Positions 47,150 to 58,500 of a stretch of 64,000 bases of DNA are shown one piece after another. The notes under the pieces were generated by a model. That model had not been told where the DNA came from, did no database searches, and saw nothing but the letters and a program-made list of their open reading frames with translations. The DNA comes from Megaleporinus macrocephalus (taxonomy: Eukaryota > Chordata > Actinopteri > Characiformes > Anostomidae), in the NCBI GenBank assembly GCA_021613375.1, contig CM038720.1, forward strand, positions 5,232,462-5,296,461. Reading direction: 5' to 3'. Made by a program: the position numbers and the translations under genes. The stretch's first letter is position 1; the number at the start of each line of letters is the position of its first letter.

Positions 47150-48265
47150 AGCAAACTTTACTTTCATTTGCAACACATGTGGTACATGAGATGCAACAAA
47201 ATTGGGACCCTAGGTTCCAGTTTCCTTAAAAATACAAATATCCGGTACAAAATATAAAATCTGAATGAAGTTCAATAAATAAAATGCATAGAACACTCTC
47301 CAACATCTTACCATCTGTAAAAGGAGGTGAGAGCTGAGCTTCCTAGTCCAGCACACCTAAGCTGCCTGAGGAAGTAGAGCTGCTGATGTCTCTTCCTGAT
47401 CAGATTGGAAGTGTTGTTGCCCCTGGTGAGATTATTACTCAGGTGCACTCTCAGTTGCATAATCTGTGATGCCTGTAATGCCCTTCCACAATATCCATGG
47501 ATCTTCTCTGCATATGTGGCTTTCACCCTCATAACACCTGCCGTCAGTTCTCTTTTAGCAATCCTAAATTCCTGTGAGTTGCCAGACCTAAAAGAACCAT
47601 CCTAGCTTTTAGCAGAGAATAAACCTCTTGGTACAGCCATGGTTTCTGGTTTGGGTAACATGTCACAGTGCTGGTCGTAGTGAAATCCTCCACACATTTC
47701 CTGATATATCAGAGGACAGCTGATGTATAGCCCTCCAGATCCAGCTTCCTCTCAGACACAGCAACCTTCCTGTAGTCGAGCAGTGCATAGTTACCGTCAC
47801 TGGGCCACACAGTAATGGCCTTTTATGTATGTTTGGAGCATATCAGCGGGGAATAGTAGGCAGGGACCAGCATTAATGAGATGTGGTCAGATAGGCTGAG
47901 GTGGGGGCGGGGCATGGCTCTGTGTGCATCCAGTATGTCCAGCGTGTTGTCTAGCCTCTCTAGCCTCAGAGCGGTGGCTATTCACACTTACACCATTTGT
48001 GCACAACCCTTTCCATTTACATAGATGCCCCCCATCCCCCGCAAGCTTTCCCTGATAGCTGGTTGAGGTCCACACGGAAGAGCAGCCATCCAGCGACAAG
48101 GAAAGGCTGCTGTTGTGTAGCCATGTTTCCGTTAGACAAAGTACAGCACAGTTCCTCATTTCCTCGGAAACACTTATTCTCTGCCGGTCCAGCTTGTTGT
48201 CCAAAGAGTGGATGTTGGAATAGGGATGGAAAATGTCTTATTCCTGATCTTTCATGAGCCAAGGC
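47150..48265 (-). mobile_element. L2-like LINE remnant, internally deleted, unit 7
   Basis: Same deletion derivative as units 2 and 5: endonuclease start near 48204 (MDNKLDRQRI, LCLTETWLH), RT C-terminal remnant at 47308-47532 and 3' UTR to about 47150. Confidence 0.75.
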
Positions 48266-49028
48266 AATGTAATTTAATTCTAATGCACACTGTACAGTGT
48301 AAATTTGAATGACAAAAAAGTTGGTCTATGTCTATGTCTATGTGTTTGGTTACACCAGGCCCTCGGAGACACCTCACGCCAGATGACGCTACTAAATACC
48401 AGCCCTACAAGATTAGCTCGCGCCAATCAATGCTACCAAATACCAGCTTCAACAATACCGAAAGCTGCCGCGTTGCAATTTACCAGATGCAAATAACAAG
48501 CACAGCTCGGCGTCTGACCTAAATAGGCCGGGGCGCTATTGGCCTTCTTACAAGAGCAGTATGTTTTACCCGTACAAGCATCCACTAAACTTCTAAAAAA
48601 ACAGAGAGAAATGCTGCATTTAGTTTCAGATTGTTACAGTAATTGAGGCATCAACTGCAACAGGTTAGCGAGTAACCAAAACACTATTATAGAAATAATT
48701 CCTATAGGCTTCATGCAAACATCAAACAACTAAGAAAAATGAAGCTTTAGTTTAGTTCACAATACAAATGCCCTAAAATCATTTTGGTATAAAAACAATA
48801 ATAAAATTAATAATAATAATATCTCAGCTACAGCTGCAGTTTAGTATTCATACTACTAAACTACTATTAAAAGTTCTGTTGTAAAACAGATGTTCTTTCT
48901 GGTTAGTCATTAAGAATAACATTAATTAAAGATTACTATTATGAACACTCTCTCACCCTTCACCTAGTTATTTTATGTAGATTTGTATTTAAATATCAGG
49001 TGTCTGATGTAATTGTGAATGTAAATCT
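48266..49028 (+). promoter_or_regulatory. LINE tail and conserved receptor upstream region, unit 7
   Basis: LINE tail with tctatg repeats (to 48345), then conserved upstream sequence with the gtttagta/tactaaac inverted repeat near 48839. No supported gene. Confidence 0.5.
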
Positions 49029-49073
49029 AGCCAATTACATGTTAGTGGGAGGATTAATACTAAAGTATAAACA
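49029..49073 (+). promoter_or_regulatory. Core promoter: CCAAT box and TATA box
   Basis: CCAAT at 49031-49035, gtgggaggatt, tataaa at 49066-49071; start codon 88 bp downstream. Confidence 0.65.
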
Positions 49074-49153
49074 GATATGAGAGAAAGATAGATCTCCCAG
49101 TTCAGCACTGCTGTTACAATTACTGCAGTCAGTAACTGATAGACCTGCTTTAG

Positions 49154-50173
49154 ATGGATGAGAAAAATTTCAGGCAAAACCTCACAGTTCAGTACTGCTT
49201 TCCTGAAAACAACTCCTCCTGCAGAAAGGAGGTCCGAGCAGGATCTGGATATTTATTGCTGTACATTTTTCTCTCTTTTGTATCTGTGAGCACTGTTTTT
49301 CTGAACCTGCTGATTATCATCTCCATCTCGCACTTCAAGCAGCTCCACACTCCAACCAACCTGCTCATCCTCTCTCTGGCTGTGGCGGATCTTCTCATGG
49401 GATTGTTTGTTATGCCTTTGAAAATAATGGAATTAATCGACTCCTGTTGGTATCTTGGACAAACAGCATGCGTTATTTATCTGGTGATTCAGTTTGTTTC
49501 AGGGACAGGATCTCTCTTCAGCATGGTTTTCATTGCAGTTGATCGGTACATCGCAGTCTGTGATCCTTTACGTTATGCCTCTAAGATCACAGTGGAAAAA
49601 ACTGTAGTGTTTCTAGTTCTAGGCTGGTCTTTTTGTTTCTTGTATTCCATCATCTTTTTGCGCTTCAATGATCATCTTATTCCCTCTCAGATATCAGTTA
49701 GATGTTATGGAGAGTGTGTTCTGGTCATAAAATATTTATGGGTGATCATTGACATTGTACTTTTTTTTCTAAGCCCTTGCTGCATTGTACTGATATTGTA
49801 TTCCGCTATCTTTATTACAGCAAGACGTCAAGCTAAAGCTGTTAGAACTGTGAAGAATGTCACCTTAAAGACACATGAAACTAAATCATTACGCTCTGAA
49901 TCCAAAGCAGCAAAAACATTAGGAATTGTTATTTTTGTTTATCTGGCTTGCTGGATACCATTTTATTTAAGTTCTCTTACAGTTGAAAGTTTAACATCTT
50001 CATCAATGGTGTGGATTGTCTTTGGCTGGCTATCATGCATGAGTTCCACTGTGAATCCACTAATATATGCCATTTTCTATTCATGGTTCAGAGTTTCAGC
50101 TAAGTGTATTATAGCATGTAGTATATTTGAATCCTCCTCTTCTCAGTTTAATTTGTTTCCAAAGAATGTTTAA
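49154..50173 (+). CDS. taar: Trace amine-associated receptor (teleost class III type), unit 7
   Basis: Intact 339-residue single-exon receptor, MDEKNFRQN start with the N9 sequon. Gln113 at 3.32 and Asp200 at 5.42, DRY, CWIP and NP..Y present. TM4 is of the CFLYSIIF type. It differs from all other array genes at residue 295 (7.43), where the usual Tyr is Cys, and at residue 310, where FYPWF reads FYSWF; residue 297 is Ser. Position 7.43 lines the amine pocket in aminergic GPCRs, so this gene may have altered ligand contact. T321 is Ala in the C-tail. Frame and promoter are intact. Confidence 0.94.
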   Translation: MDEKNFRQNLTVQYCFPENNSSCRKEVRAGSGYLLLYIFLSFVSVSTVFLNLLIIISISHFKQLHTPTNLLILSLAVADLLMGLFVMPLKIMELIDSCWYLGQTACVIYLVIQFVSGTGSLFSMVFIAVDRYIAVCDPLRYASKITVEKTVVFLVLGWSFCFLYSIIFLRFNDHLIPSQISVRCYGECVLVIKYLWVIIDIVLFFLSPCCIVLILYSAIFITARRQAKAVRTVKNVTLKTHETKSLRSESKAAKTLGIVIFVYLACWIPFYLSSLTVESLTSSSMVWIVFGWLSCMSSTVNPLIYAIFYSWFRVSAKCIIACSIFESSSSQFNLFPKNV

Positions 50174-51058
50174 CGTTGAGTTCATTCAGCTGCCTATGCT
50201 GAGGTCAATTCATATCCCATAATGTCCTGTTTCAGTTGAGAGTGAAGTATATCATTAATGCTGAATTTGCTGAATTTGCTGGCTCTTAAGCACATATTTC
50301 TCTCTAAATCTAACTTCTACTACATCTGAATGCTGAATGCTGAAGTGATATGTTTACATTTGTGAATCCTTCATGTTCATTAATCATAATCATAACTTCC
50401 CTGTCGTACTTATTAATGTATATTCTATAGCTTTCACAGAAAATGCGACATATATGCCACATATTCTATGTGCTTACTGACACTTGACCTGGAGGTCCAC
50501 TGATCTGGACAGGTTGTTAGTTAGCTGGGTTTAATATAAATGTTAATGAGGTGTTTTAGGTGTTGGTTGCAACTCCAAAAAGGGTCGGGGGAAGGGGTGA
50601 TCCTCCAGGGCCTAACATAGAGAACCCTGCACTAATACTGTTCTGATTATCTGGTATCTTAAACAGTTCCACTGGTTATGTTGTAAGACCTCTTCCTTTG
50701 ATACTGTCTTATAATATTTGATATGAAACACAGGTGATGCTACTGTGTTTCATATTTGCTGGCCATGATAAATTGTTTAACAACACTGTGATCCTTCTCT
50801 CCCCAAACAAGTCACAAGCAGTTCAAACAAGTCACAGAATGTGTTGTGCATTCTTGAGGTAAATAAATACAACAGCCCAGAGTCAGTAAACAAGACAATT
50901 ACTACCCTTTAAAGTAAATATGCTAATTTTTGTGAGAAAATAGAGAAAATAAATTACAAAAAGAAACTTTCGTTACCTCTTAATACTTCATATTTCTTCG
51001 CTTAGTCTTCAGCTGCAAAACAGTTTAAGGGGCTTTGTCATCAGATTTTGTACTGTGC

Positions 51059-51105
<47 letters not shown>

Positions 51106-51329
51106 CAACAACAACAACAACAACAATAATAATAATAACACAGATAGCAATTTTCATATTAGCGGTGGCTCAAAATGCTTGACAGATGGTTTTATTTTAA
51201 AATCATATATGCCAAGGACACACATCAAATTGTAAATAACCCCCAGTTTTACTTAAAGTTTATTACAGTTTTAATAAAGTTTTAATTAAATGTTAGACAT
51301 GCATTTTAATTTTTTTTGTAAAAATGTTC
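50174..51329. repeat. Receptor 3' flank with MITE remnant and AAT/AAC tract, unit 7
   Basis: MITE remnant at 50485-50612. The microsatellite at 51059-51139 is AAT with an internal block of AAC repeats (about 51100-51125), found in no other unit. No gene. Confidence 0.7.
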
Positions 51330-52437
51330 ACTGAGCTTGACTGTCTAATAAAAGTAAAAGCAGAATAACTGAAAGAGCCTTTAGTTTTTGCAAAAGTTTA
51401 GTATCTCTTTCAGTTTTAGTAGGAAATGTTGTGACAGCCAATGATAAGTATTTGGTATTGCTTGCAATCTTGGCTGCCGTGTGTTAAATATAAGAAGAAA
51501 GGGAAATGTGTAGTTTTGTGTGATCAACATAACTTAAAATGATTATAATTTCCTAATGACATCACAGGTAATATATACGAGTAGAAAAGCAAAGGCCCTG
51601 AAACTGACCTTTGTGGTACTGCACAAAACATATAATTTTTTTTTTGCTGCATTATGTCTCAGTGAACCTGTCATTAAATATGACTAAATCACTCCAGACC
51701 TGTAACTTTAATTTACATTGTAGAACTATTTACCACTTGTTTTTCCACATAGAGGAATTTGGTCTCCACATTCAATGCATCTGTGCAGTGAAACACCCAC
51801 AAACTCACACAATAGTGAGTGTACGGACTAGGGGGCTGTGAGCGCATGTGCCCAGAGTGGTGGGAAGTCCATAACGCTCAGAGAGTGGTTGCTCAAGAGC
51901 ACTTCAGTCATGGCCTTTTGGATGATTTCGATCACAGCCCACGGCTGCACCTTCTGCTTGAGAGGCCGACCCACCATTCACAATAAAAGATTACTGTGAT
52001 GATTACCGGAATCTTGTGATCAATAGTATCAAAAGGTGCACAAAGAAAAGAGAAAGGGTGGCAATGGAGGGGAGTTGATGTTTTTTTTTGGTTGTTTTTA
52101 TGTTAAGGGTGTGTGACTTCGCAACCCCAGCCCTTGTTGTTTATATATGTCTGGTTGATTGACTGTCTGAAGCTGACTGAGAAGTCTTTGAGACCTGGGA
52201 CAAGTGGAAAACCAAGTTGTCCTAAGAAGTCATGCCTCCAAGCTGATTATCATGCTACCTCCCAAACAATCAATTCTCATCTTATAAATAAAGATCCACT
52301 ATTTGGGAGTAATGTTGGGCTGGGCCGTCGCTGACTTTTAGTCAGCACCTCTGATACCATGGCTTTAAAGCTACAGCACCTGCTGTGGGACGTTAAACAT
52401 TTTTGCGATCTGTCTGCAATTACAAACAGTAGGTGCA
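51330..52437. repeat. Unit 8, 5' module (subtype shared with unit 4)
   Basis: Unit 4-type module, with the same gtgtgtgacttcgcaacccc segment at about 52107, leading directly into LINE sequence without a gypsy site. No gene. Confidence 0.75.
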
Positions 52438-53614
52438 AACTGATCAGATTGGAAGTGTTGTTGCCCCAGGTGCACAGTCAGTTACATAATCTGTGATGCA
52501 CTTAATGCCCTTCCACATGTTCTGTGGACCCTGTGAGGAGAAAGATCCCTGGACCTTCTCTGCATGTGGCTTTGGCCCTCTTAACACCTGTCATCAGCTC
52601 TCTTCTAGCAATCCTAAATTCCTGTGAGTTGCCAGACCTAAAAGCAGCATCCCTAGCTTTCAGCAGAGAATGCACCTCTAGATCCAGCCATGGTTTCTGG
52701 TTCTAGGGTCTGGTTCTAACCCTAACCCTAACCCTAACCCTCCACATGCTTGCTGATATATCCGAAGACAGCTGATGTATATTCCATCAGATCCAGCTGC
52801 CTCTCAGAAACAGCAACCTCCCTGTAGTCCTGCAGTGCAGGGTTACCGTCACTGGGCCACACAGTAATGGTCTTCTATTTAGGTTTGGAGCATCTCAGTG
52901 GGGGAATGGTAGGCAGGGCCCAGCATGACTGAAATGTTGTCAGAGAGGCCGGGTGGGGGCGGGGCATGGTTCTGTATGGGTCTCGTAAGTTGGTGTAAAC
53001 GTAGTCCAGTGTGGCCAACACTTCACAGTGAGCCATTCTATAGCCTCAGAGCAGCGGCTGTTTACACTTACACAGTTTGTACACCAACCCCTCCGTTCAC
53101 ATAGACTCATAAGTAGCCCCCGCAGGCTTTCCCTGATACCTCTGTGCATGCTGTTGAGTAGCCATGTTTCCATTAGACAAAGTACAGCACAGTTCCTCAT
53201 CTCCTCAGAAACACTCATCCTCAGCCGGTCCAGCTTGTTGTCCAAAGGGTGGATGTTGGCCAGAAAACAGGGATGTTATTGGCGGTCTGTTAGCATTAGT
53301 CTTTAGTCTTGCTAGCACGCTGCCCCATCTGCCCCTCTTTTGCCCCCACACACACCGCTTCCTCTTGCCCTTTGTCCGCTGCATGCTCCACCTAGTCAGG
53401 GTCTGTACTAGCTTCAATCTGCTTAGCCTAACTATGGAATTGTGATTCATAGTTGCTGTTCCTGTAACCATTCTTTATTTTAAAAGGTTTGGTTCAGCTG
53501 TATGTCACTCACTTAAGCTGTGTGAAATCTGGTTCAGAACCAACATAAGAAACCCTAAAGACAGGGGTCACTCCGGGAGCGTGAGAAGCCACTGCACTCC
53601 TGTGCACTGCCATC
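52438..53614 (-). mobile_element. L2-like LINE, 5' portion, unit 8
   Basis: Orthologous to the unit 4 LINE but more decayed: the endonuclease frame is split in two (52940-53245 and 53205-53471), with MDNKLDRLRM and LCLMETWLL visible. A telomere-like tract interrupts the linker region at 52716-52740. Confidence 0.75.
52716..52740. repeat. Interstitial telomere-like repeat, (CTAACC)4
   Basis: Four units of CTAACC plus one base, equal to vertebrate TTAGGG on the other strand. Compared with unit 4 (about 17698-17735), some 37 bp of LINE sequence are replaced by this tract and a short upstream piece that repeats tctggttc. Confidence 0.9.
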
Positions 53615-55692
53615 TTCTTTTGCCCTTTGATCACAGTAATGACTTGCCTAGTGGGAAGCGTAAATTATAAAAGTTCTCTATGCCATTGGATGCACACATT
53701 CTCACACTAAGAAACCAAGAAACAAAGTGCCAAGACGAGGACAGAAAGCTAGTGACTCAAAACATGAACAAGTCTGAGCACAGGATAGCATGAGACCTCT
53801 TCTTAAGAATACTTTCTCTGTATCTTGAAGATGGCTGAGCATGGCCTAGCAGGAACCAGAGAGAGTACAGCTACTAAGACAAAAAAATGACAGTAGTCCA
53901 AACTTAATGCCCGTATGACCCTATATTGACATTTTAGAAACCAACAGATCTCAAACATTACATGTGAACCCATTACAATTACCAGACCATGAATACACCT
54001 GCAACCAGCAAGTAGGCAAAATACCCTGTCACTGCAACTTTTTACCGGTAACCCCACCAAAAAAACAGGGTCGGGTTAAACAGAAATAGACTTAATCTGT
54101 GGGGAGCTTCCAAGACTATGCCAAGAAATCAGAGAGAAGTGAATGGACCAATGTTTTTCTCGGCAGAGAGCAAAGTCAAGCTTTTGAAGGCCTTTGGGCA
54201 CAGATCAGAGGAGTGGCCAGGAGAACCTACTAGGTGCCAAACCAGTTGTTCAGTGCCTGTAATTCACCAGTCCAGTCTTAAATTGAAAAAGGTTATAGAC
54301 GAAGCAGACTTAGCTGAAAGTGACTTGCTATTCATAAAACAGCGTACCTGTGTATCACTATGGCCAGATTAGTTTAGTTCCTCCCTATGTTCCTATGTTC
54401 TCCCTATGCCCTAACACTAAACATACCTGTAAATGCCAAAAGCAACAACAAACTCCCCAAAGGAGAGATTGTGCTACAGCTGAGGATCAGTGGTCTTAAG
54501 AAAGACTGAAACATCAAGACTGAAAGGGAGTAGCAGGGATGCCAAATTAACATTTTAACCCTGTAGGATGTAATACCTCAGACAAGTACAGACAGTTGCT
54601 GCAGCAGGAGAAATGAAAGACCTTCCCAGGGCTTGTGCATGCACGGCAGTTGAGAGGATGAAAGTAGGCAGAGCAGCAACGGCTGAGGCATCTGGGAGCA
54701 GAGCAACTGAAGCCACAGAGGCAGTGGAGGGCAAAGCGGGAGCAACAGTGGCGGTACAGGGGCTAGGGTCTGGTGGAAAACTTGGAGCCAAATGGTCTGG
54801 ATTCAAGGCTCTTGACAGAGTCATCGAGACACTGAACGACCAGAATCAATTGGATATGCGGGGCAGCAGGAGCCTCAGCGGCCAGTGGCAAAGAGCTTGG
54901 AGAAGCAGCAGGGCTCTTCATGGGCATGGGGCCTGTGTGTCCGCAGAAGGAATAAGGGGATTGCCCAAAGTAATAGAGGCCAGGAGAAGGTCTTCTCACG
55001 ACAAATCACTAGTGATCAGAATTCTTCATTCTCTTAAAATTCCCAATATCACCTCAGAAGCCCAAGAAGACAAGGAAGACTCGTATCCACAGACACTAGC
55101 ACTGTGACACACAGAAGCCAGCGGAGGCAGAATGATAAGATCATTGTCTGAACCCAAAATAAGAATAAGAATAAGAAAATAAGAATATCAGCAAAATTGC
55201 TGAAAAATAACCAGCGAATCCTTTTAAAGTCAGGTGGTGGACAAAGATTGAATGATGATGTTATGAATGAAAGAGTGACGCAGTATTGGAGTCTTCCTGG
55301 CAGAACTTGCTTTAAGGTTTTAATTTCCTGTGCTTTACTATTTTCTTGACCCATAGCAGTGTTTTGACACCTGTGACACTGATGTAGGGTGTGGATTCTC
55401 ATTTTTGTCATCCAATTTTATACAACCATCTTTATCTTTAATGATTAACAGGACCTTCTGCTTGCTGTTACTGACTGGTATTAGCCTCTTTTGGCTTTTT
55501 ACAGAGCTTCTTTGAGCTCATTCCTCATCATCTTTGCATAAAACGTCAAATGGCAGTTGGGGAATCCTTCCATACATCATAAAGAATGCTGCATAATCTG
55601 TTGTAAGTAAGTGTCAGTGTTTGCAACATCTAAGACAATTATTGCTTGGATTTTGGAGGTAATGCTCTGACTGGCAGCCACTGAACAAAAGT
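53615..55692 (+). repeat. Unidentified ~2 kb module, unit 8 copy
   Basis: Homologous to 18811-20837 with scattered indels. Its left edge (53615-53710, with ttataaaag) resembles 55808-55900 beyond the right edge, as in unit 4. It holds the open frame 54613-55107. I do not recognise it; a decayed LTR-type element is one possibility. Confidence 0.4.
54613..55107 (+). other. Unrecognised open frame in the unit 8 module
   Basis: 164 codons, Ala/Gly/Glu/Arg-rich, counterpart of 19757-20197 but starting at a later Met and reading about 25 codons further because the unit 4 stop is absent. No recognisable domain. Listed because the frame is open in both copies; coding status is doubtful. Confidence 0.25.
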
Positions 55693-55792
55693 ATCCAGGT
55701 CATGGCACCAGCTTTACGTTGCAGATATGAAACTGTGGCGCACCTTGACAAGTTTCATATTCGCTACACAGGACTGGTGCCATGACCTGGAT
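55693..55792. repeat. Fold-back (palindromic) element, unit 8
   Basis: Arms starting atccaggtcatggcaccag and ending ctggtgccatgacctggat pair closely; homologous to the hairpin at 20838-20937. Confidence 0.7.
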
Positions 55793-56388
55793 CTTCATTT
55801 ATTGCCTTCTATTGCCCTTTACACACAGTTAATGACATGCCTAATGGAAAACGCAAATTATATAAATTATCTACAACATTGCACATGGACACACCAAGAA
55901 GTGGGGCTTGGTTGATTTATTCCAAACAAAAGCAACATGGGGCATATTGAGCTTATAACTAGAAAACTATTCTCCACTCCGTACAAGCATCCACTATGCT
56001 CCTCTACCTTTACAAGCATATAAAACGATTATAAGTAAAATAGGCAATATAAGAACGAAGGCTTCTTCAGGATTCATGACTTTTAAACTCTTATTTGAAC
56101 GTTTTCAAGCAAAGCAGATCAATACATGTTACCTGTACAAGTATCCATTACACTTCTAACAAAAACCAATAAAAACTTTGCATGTTTATTTGAGGGTGTT
56201 ACTGTAATTGAGGCCACAACTGCAACAGGCTGGCGAGGAACCAGAATACTGTTATAGAAATAATTATTTTAGTCTTTATGAGGACATCAAACAACTAATC
56301 AAAACAAAGCTTTAGTGTAGTTCACAGTACAAATGACCCAAAATCATTTTGTCATAAAAAATATTACTACTACTACTACTACTACTAC

Positions 56389-56423
<35 letters not shown>

Positions 56424-56625
56424 TCAACTCAGTTACACCTGCAGTTTAGTATTTATTCTACTAAAAATATTTCTATTATAAGATGTTCTTTCTGTTCAGT
56501 CGTTAACAATGATATTAATTATAGATTACTATTATAAACACTTTTTCTCCCTACACCTAGTTATTTTATGTGAATTTGTATCTGAGTATCAGGTGAACGT
56601 CTGATGTAATTGTGAATGTAAATCT
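55793..56625 (+). promoter_or_regulatory. Conserved receptor upstream region, unit 8
   Basis: The first part is shared with unit 4. The last 400 bp differ more from the other units than elsewhere and include a TAC/TAA microsatellite at 56364-56423 and a degenerate version of the gtttagta inverted repeat. No gene. Confidence 0.5.
56364..56423. repeat. (TAC)n(TAA)n compound microsatellite
   Basis: Roughly nine TAC/ACT units followed by about eleven TAA units, about 330 bp before the unit 8 receptor. Confidence 0.95.
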
Positions 56626-56672
56626 AGCCAATCACATGTTAGTGGGAGGATTGATACTAAAGTATAAAAAGA
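56626..56672 (+). promoter_or_regulatory. Core promoter: CCAAT box and TATA box
   Basis: CCAAT at 56628-56632, gtgggaggatt, tataaaaa at 56663-56670; start codon 88 bp downstream. Confidence 0.65.
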
Positions 56673-56750
56673 CATGTGAGAAAGATAAATCTCCCAGTTC
56701 AGCACTGCTGTTACAATTACTGCAGTCAGTAACTGATAGAGCTGGTTTAG

Positions 56751-57770
56751 ATGGATGAAACAGATCTCATGCAAAATCTCACAGTTCAGTACTGCTTTCC
56801 TGAAAACAACTCCTCCTGCAGAAAGGAGGTCCGAGCAGGATCTGGATATTTATTGCTGTATATTTTTCTCTCTTTTGTATCTGTGTGCACTGTTTTTCTG
56901 AACCTGCTGGTGATCATCTCCATCTCTCACTTCAAGCAGCTTCACACTCCAACCAACATGCTTATCCTCTCTCTGGCTGTGGCAGATCTTCTCGTGGGAT
57001 TGTTTGTTATGCCTGTGAAACTAATGGACTTAGTCGACACCTGTTGGTATTTTGGACAAACAGCATGCGTTGTTTATCTAGTGATTCAGTTTGTTTCAGG
57101 GTCAGGATCTCTCTTCAGCATGGTTTTCATTGCAGTTGATCGGTACATCGCTGTCTGTGATCCTTTAGGTTATGCCTCTAAGATCACAGTGGACAAAACT
57201 CTAGTGTTTCTAATTCTAGGCTGGTCTTATTGTTTATTGTATGTCCTCATCTATTTGTACTTTAATGATCATCTTATTTTGTCTCAGATATTCGTTAGAT
57301 GTTACGGAGAGTGTGTTCTGGTTATAAAACACTCCTGGGTGATCATTGACATTGTACTTTTTTTTCTAAGCCCTTGCTTCATTATACTGGTTTTGTATTC
57401 AGCTATCTTTATTACAGCAAGACGTCAAGCTAAAGCTGTTAGAACTATGACAAATGTGGCCTCGAAGACACATGAATCTAAATCATCGAGCTCTGAATCC
57501 AAAGCAGCGAAGACATTAGGAATTGTTATTTTGGTTTATCTAGCTTGCTGGATACCATTTTATTTAAGTTCTCTGACAGTTGAGAGTTTAACATCTTCAT
57601 CAATGGTGTGGACTGCATTTGTCTTGCTAGTATACATGAACTCCACTGTGAATCCACTAATATATGCCATTTTCTATCCATGGTTCAGAGTTTCAGCTAA
57701 GTGTATTATAACATGTAACATATTGGAATCCTCCTCTTCTCAGTTCCGTTTGTTTCCAAGGAATGTTTAG
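56751..57770 (+). CDS. taar: Trace amine-associated receptor (teleost class III type), unit 8
   Basis: Intact 339-residue single-exon receptor, MDETDLMQN start with the N9 sequon and N19/N20. Gln113 at 3.32, Asp200 at 5.42, DRY, CWIP and the full NS..NP..Y fingerprint are present. TM4 is of the CLLYVLIY type, like 14193 and 37860. It is the most diverged of the seven array members: R140G after DPL, C210F after the TM5 proline, W292L at the top of TM7, and an altered TM2-TM3 loop (VKLMDLVDTCW). Being at the array edge it probably escaped some of the homogenisation acting on the inner genes (inference). Confidence 0.95.
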   Translation: MDETDLMQNLTVQYCFPENNSSCRKEVRAGSGYLLLYIFLSFVSVCTVFLNLLVIISISHFKQLHTPTNMLILSLAVADLLVGLFVMPVKLMDLVDTCWYFGQTACVVYLVIQFVSGSGSLFSMVFIAVDRYIAVCDPLGYASKITVDKTLVFLILGWSYCLLYVLIYLYFNDHLILSQIFVRCYGECVLVIKHSWVIIDIVLFFLSPCFIILVLYSAIFITARRQAKAVRTMTNVASKTHESKSSSSESKAAKTLGIVILVYLACWIPFYLSSLTVESLTSSSMVWTAFVLLVYMNSTVNPLIYAIFYPWFRVSAKCIITCNILESSSSQFRLFPRNV

Positions 57771-58500
57771 GCTGTCTTTGCTGAGGTCAGTTCATGTCCT
57801 ATATGTACTGTTCCAGTAGGGAGTGTAGTATATTATTAATGATGAATTAAGTTTGCTGGCTCTTATGGACATATTTGTTTGTAAATCTAACTACTGGTAC
57901 ACCTGAATGCTGTATTTCCAAAATTGATAATGAAGAGAATGTTTTTGTTCAAATACAATGCATTTGACCAATGTGGCTGTAAGCTATAATTGGAGACTGA
58001 TCTCCATTAAATAGAATCATGAATAGTTTATGCAGAGTATTTAAACATAACATTCTTGTATTTGATATATCATGATATGTATGTATTTACTACACCTGCT
58101 TACTATCCCATTTGAACTCTGGAGGGGTTACTAATGATTGGAGTTTAATGTAAATATTTAATAGGTGTTTTAGGCGTGGGGAAAACCCTAAAAAGGGGAG
58201 AGCAGTGGGCCTCCAGGACAAGACTTAGAAAACACTTCACTAATACCGTTTTGATCATCAGGTATCTTAAACAGTTTCACCGTTTTAGTTGTGAGGCCTC
58301 TGGCTTTATTGCTTCATGGACAGTTTTTGCATTTCAAATGTAATTTTTGCAATGTCTTTCGTTCCAGAGCATTTAGTAACAAGCAGTTTTACCAAATCAC
58401 AGTGTATTCAGTGTGCATTCTGGAGGTAAACAACTGAAACAGCCCAGTGTTAGTGAACACGATACGATCTAACCTTTAAAATAAATGTGCTTATTTATTT
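57771..58500. repeat. Diverged receptor 3' flank: right edge of the array
   Basis: Alignable by eye with the 3' flanks of other units but clearly older: a MITE remnant at 58112-58218, and the run cagcccagtgttagtgaacacgat near 58440 against cagcccagagtcagtaaacaagac elsewhere. Homology stops near 58500, before any new unit start, so this is where the amplified unit ends. Confidence 0.65.
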
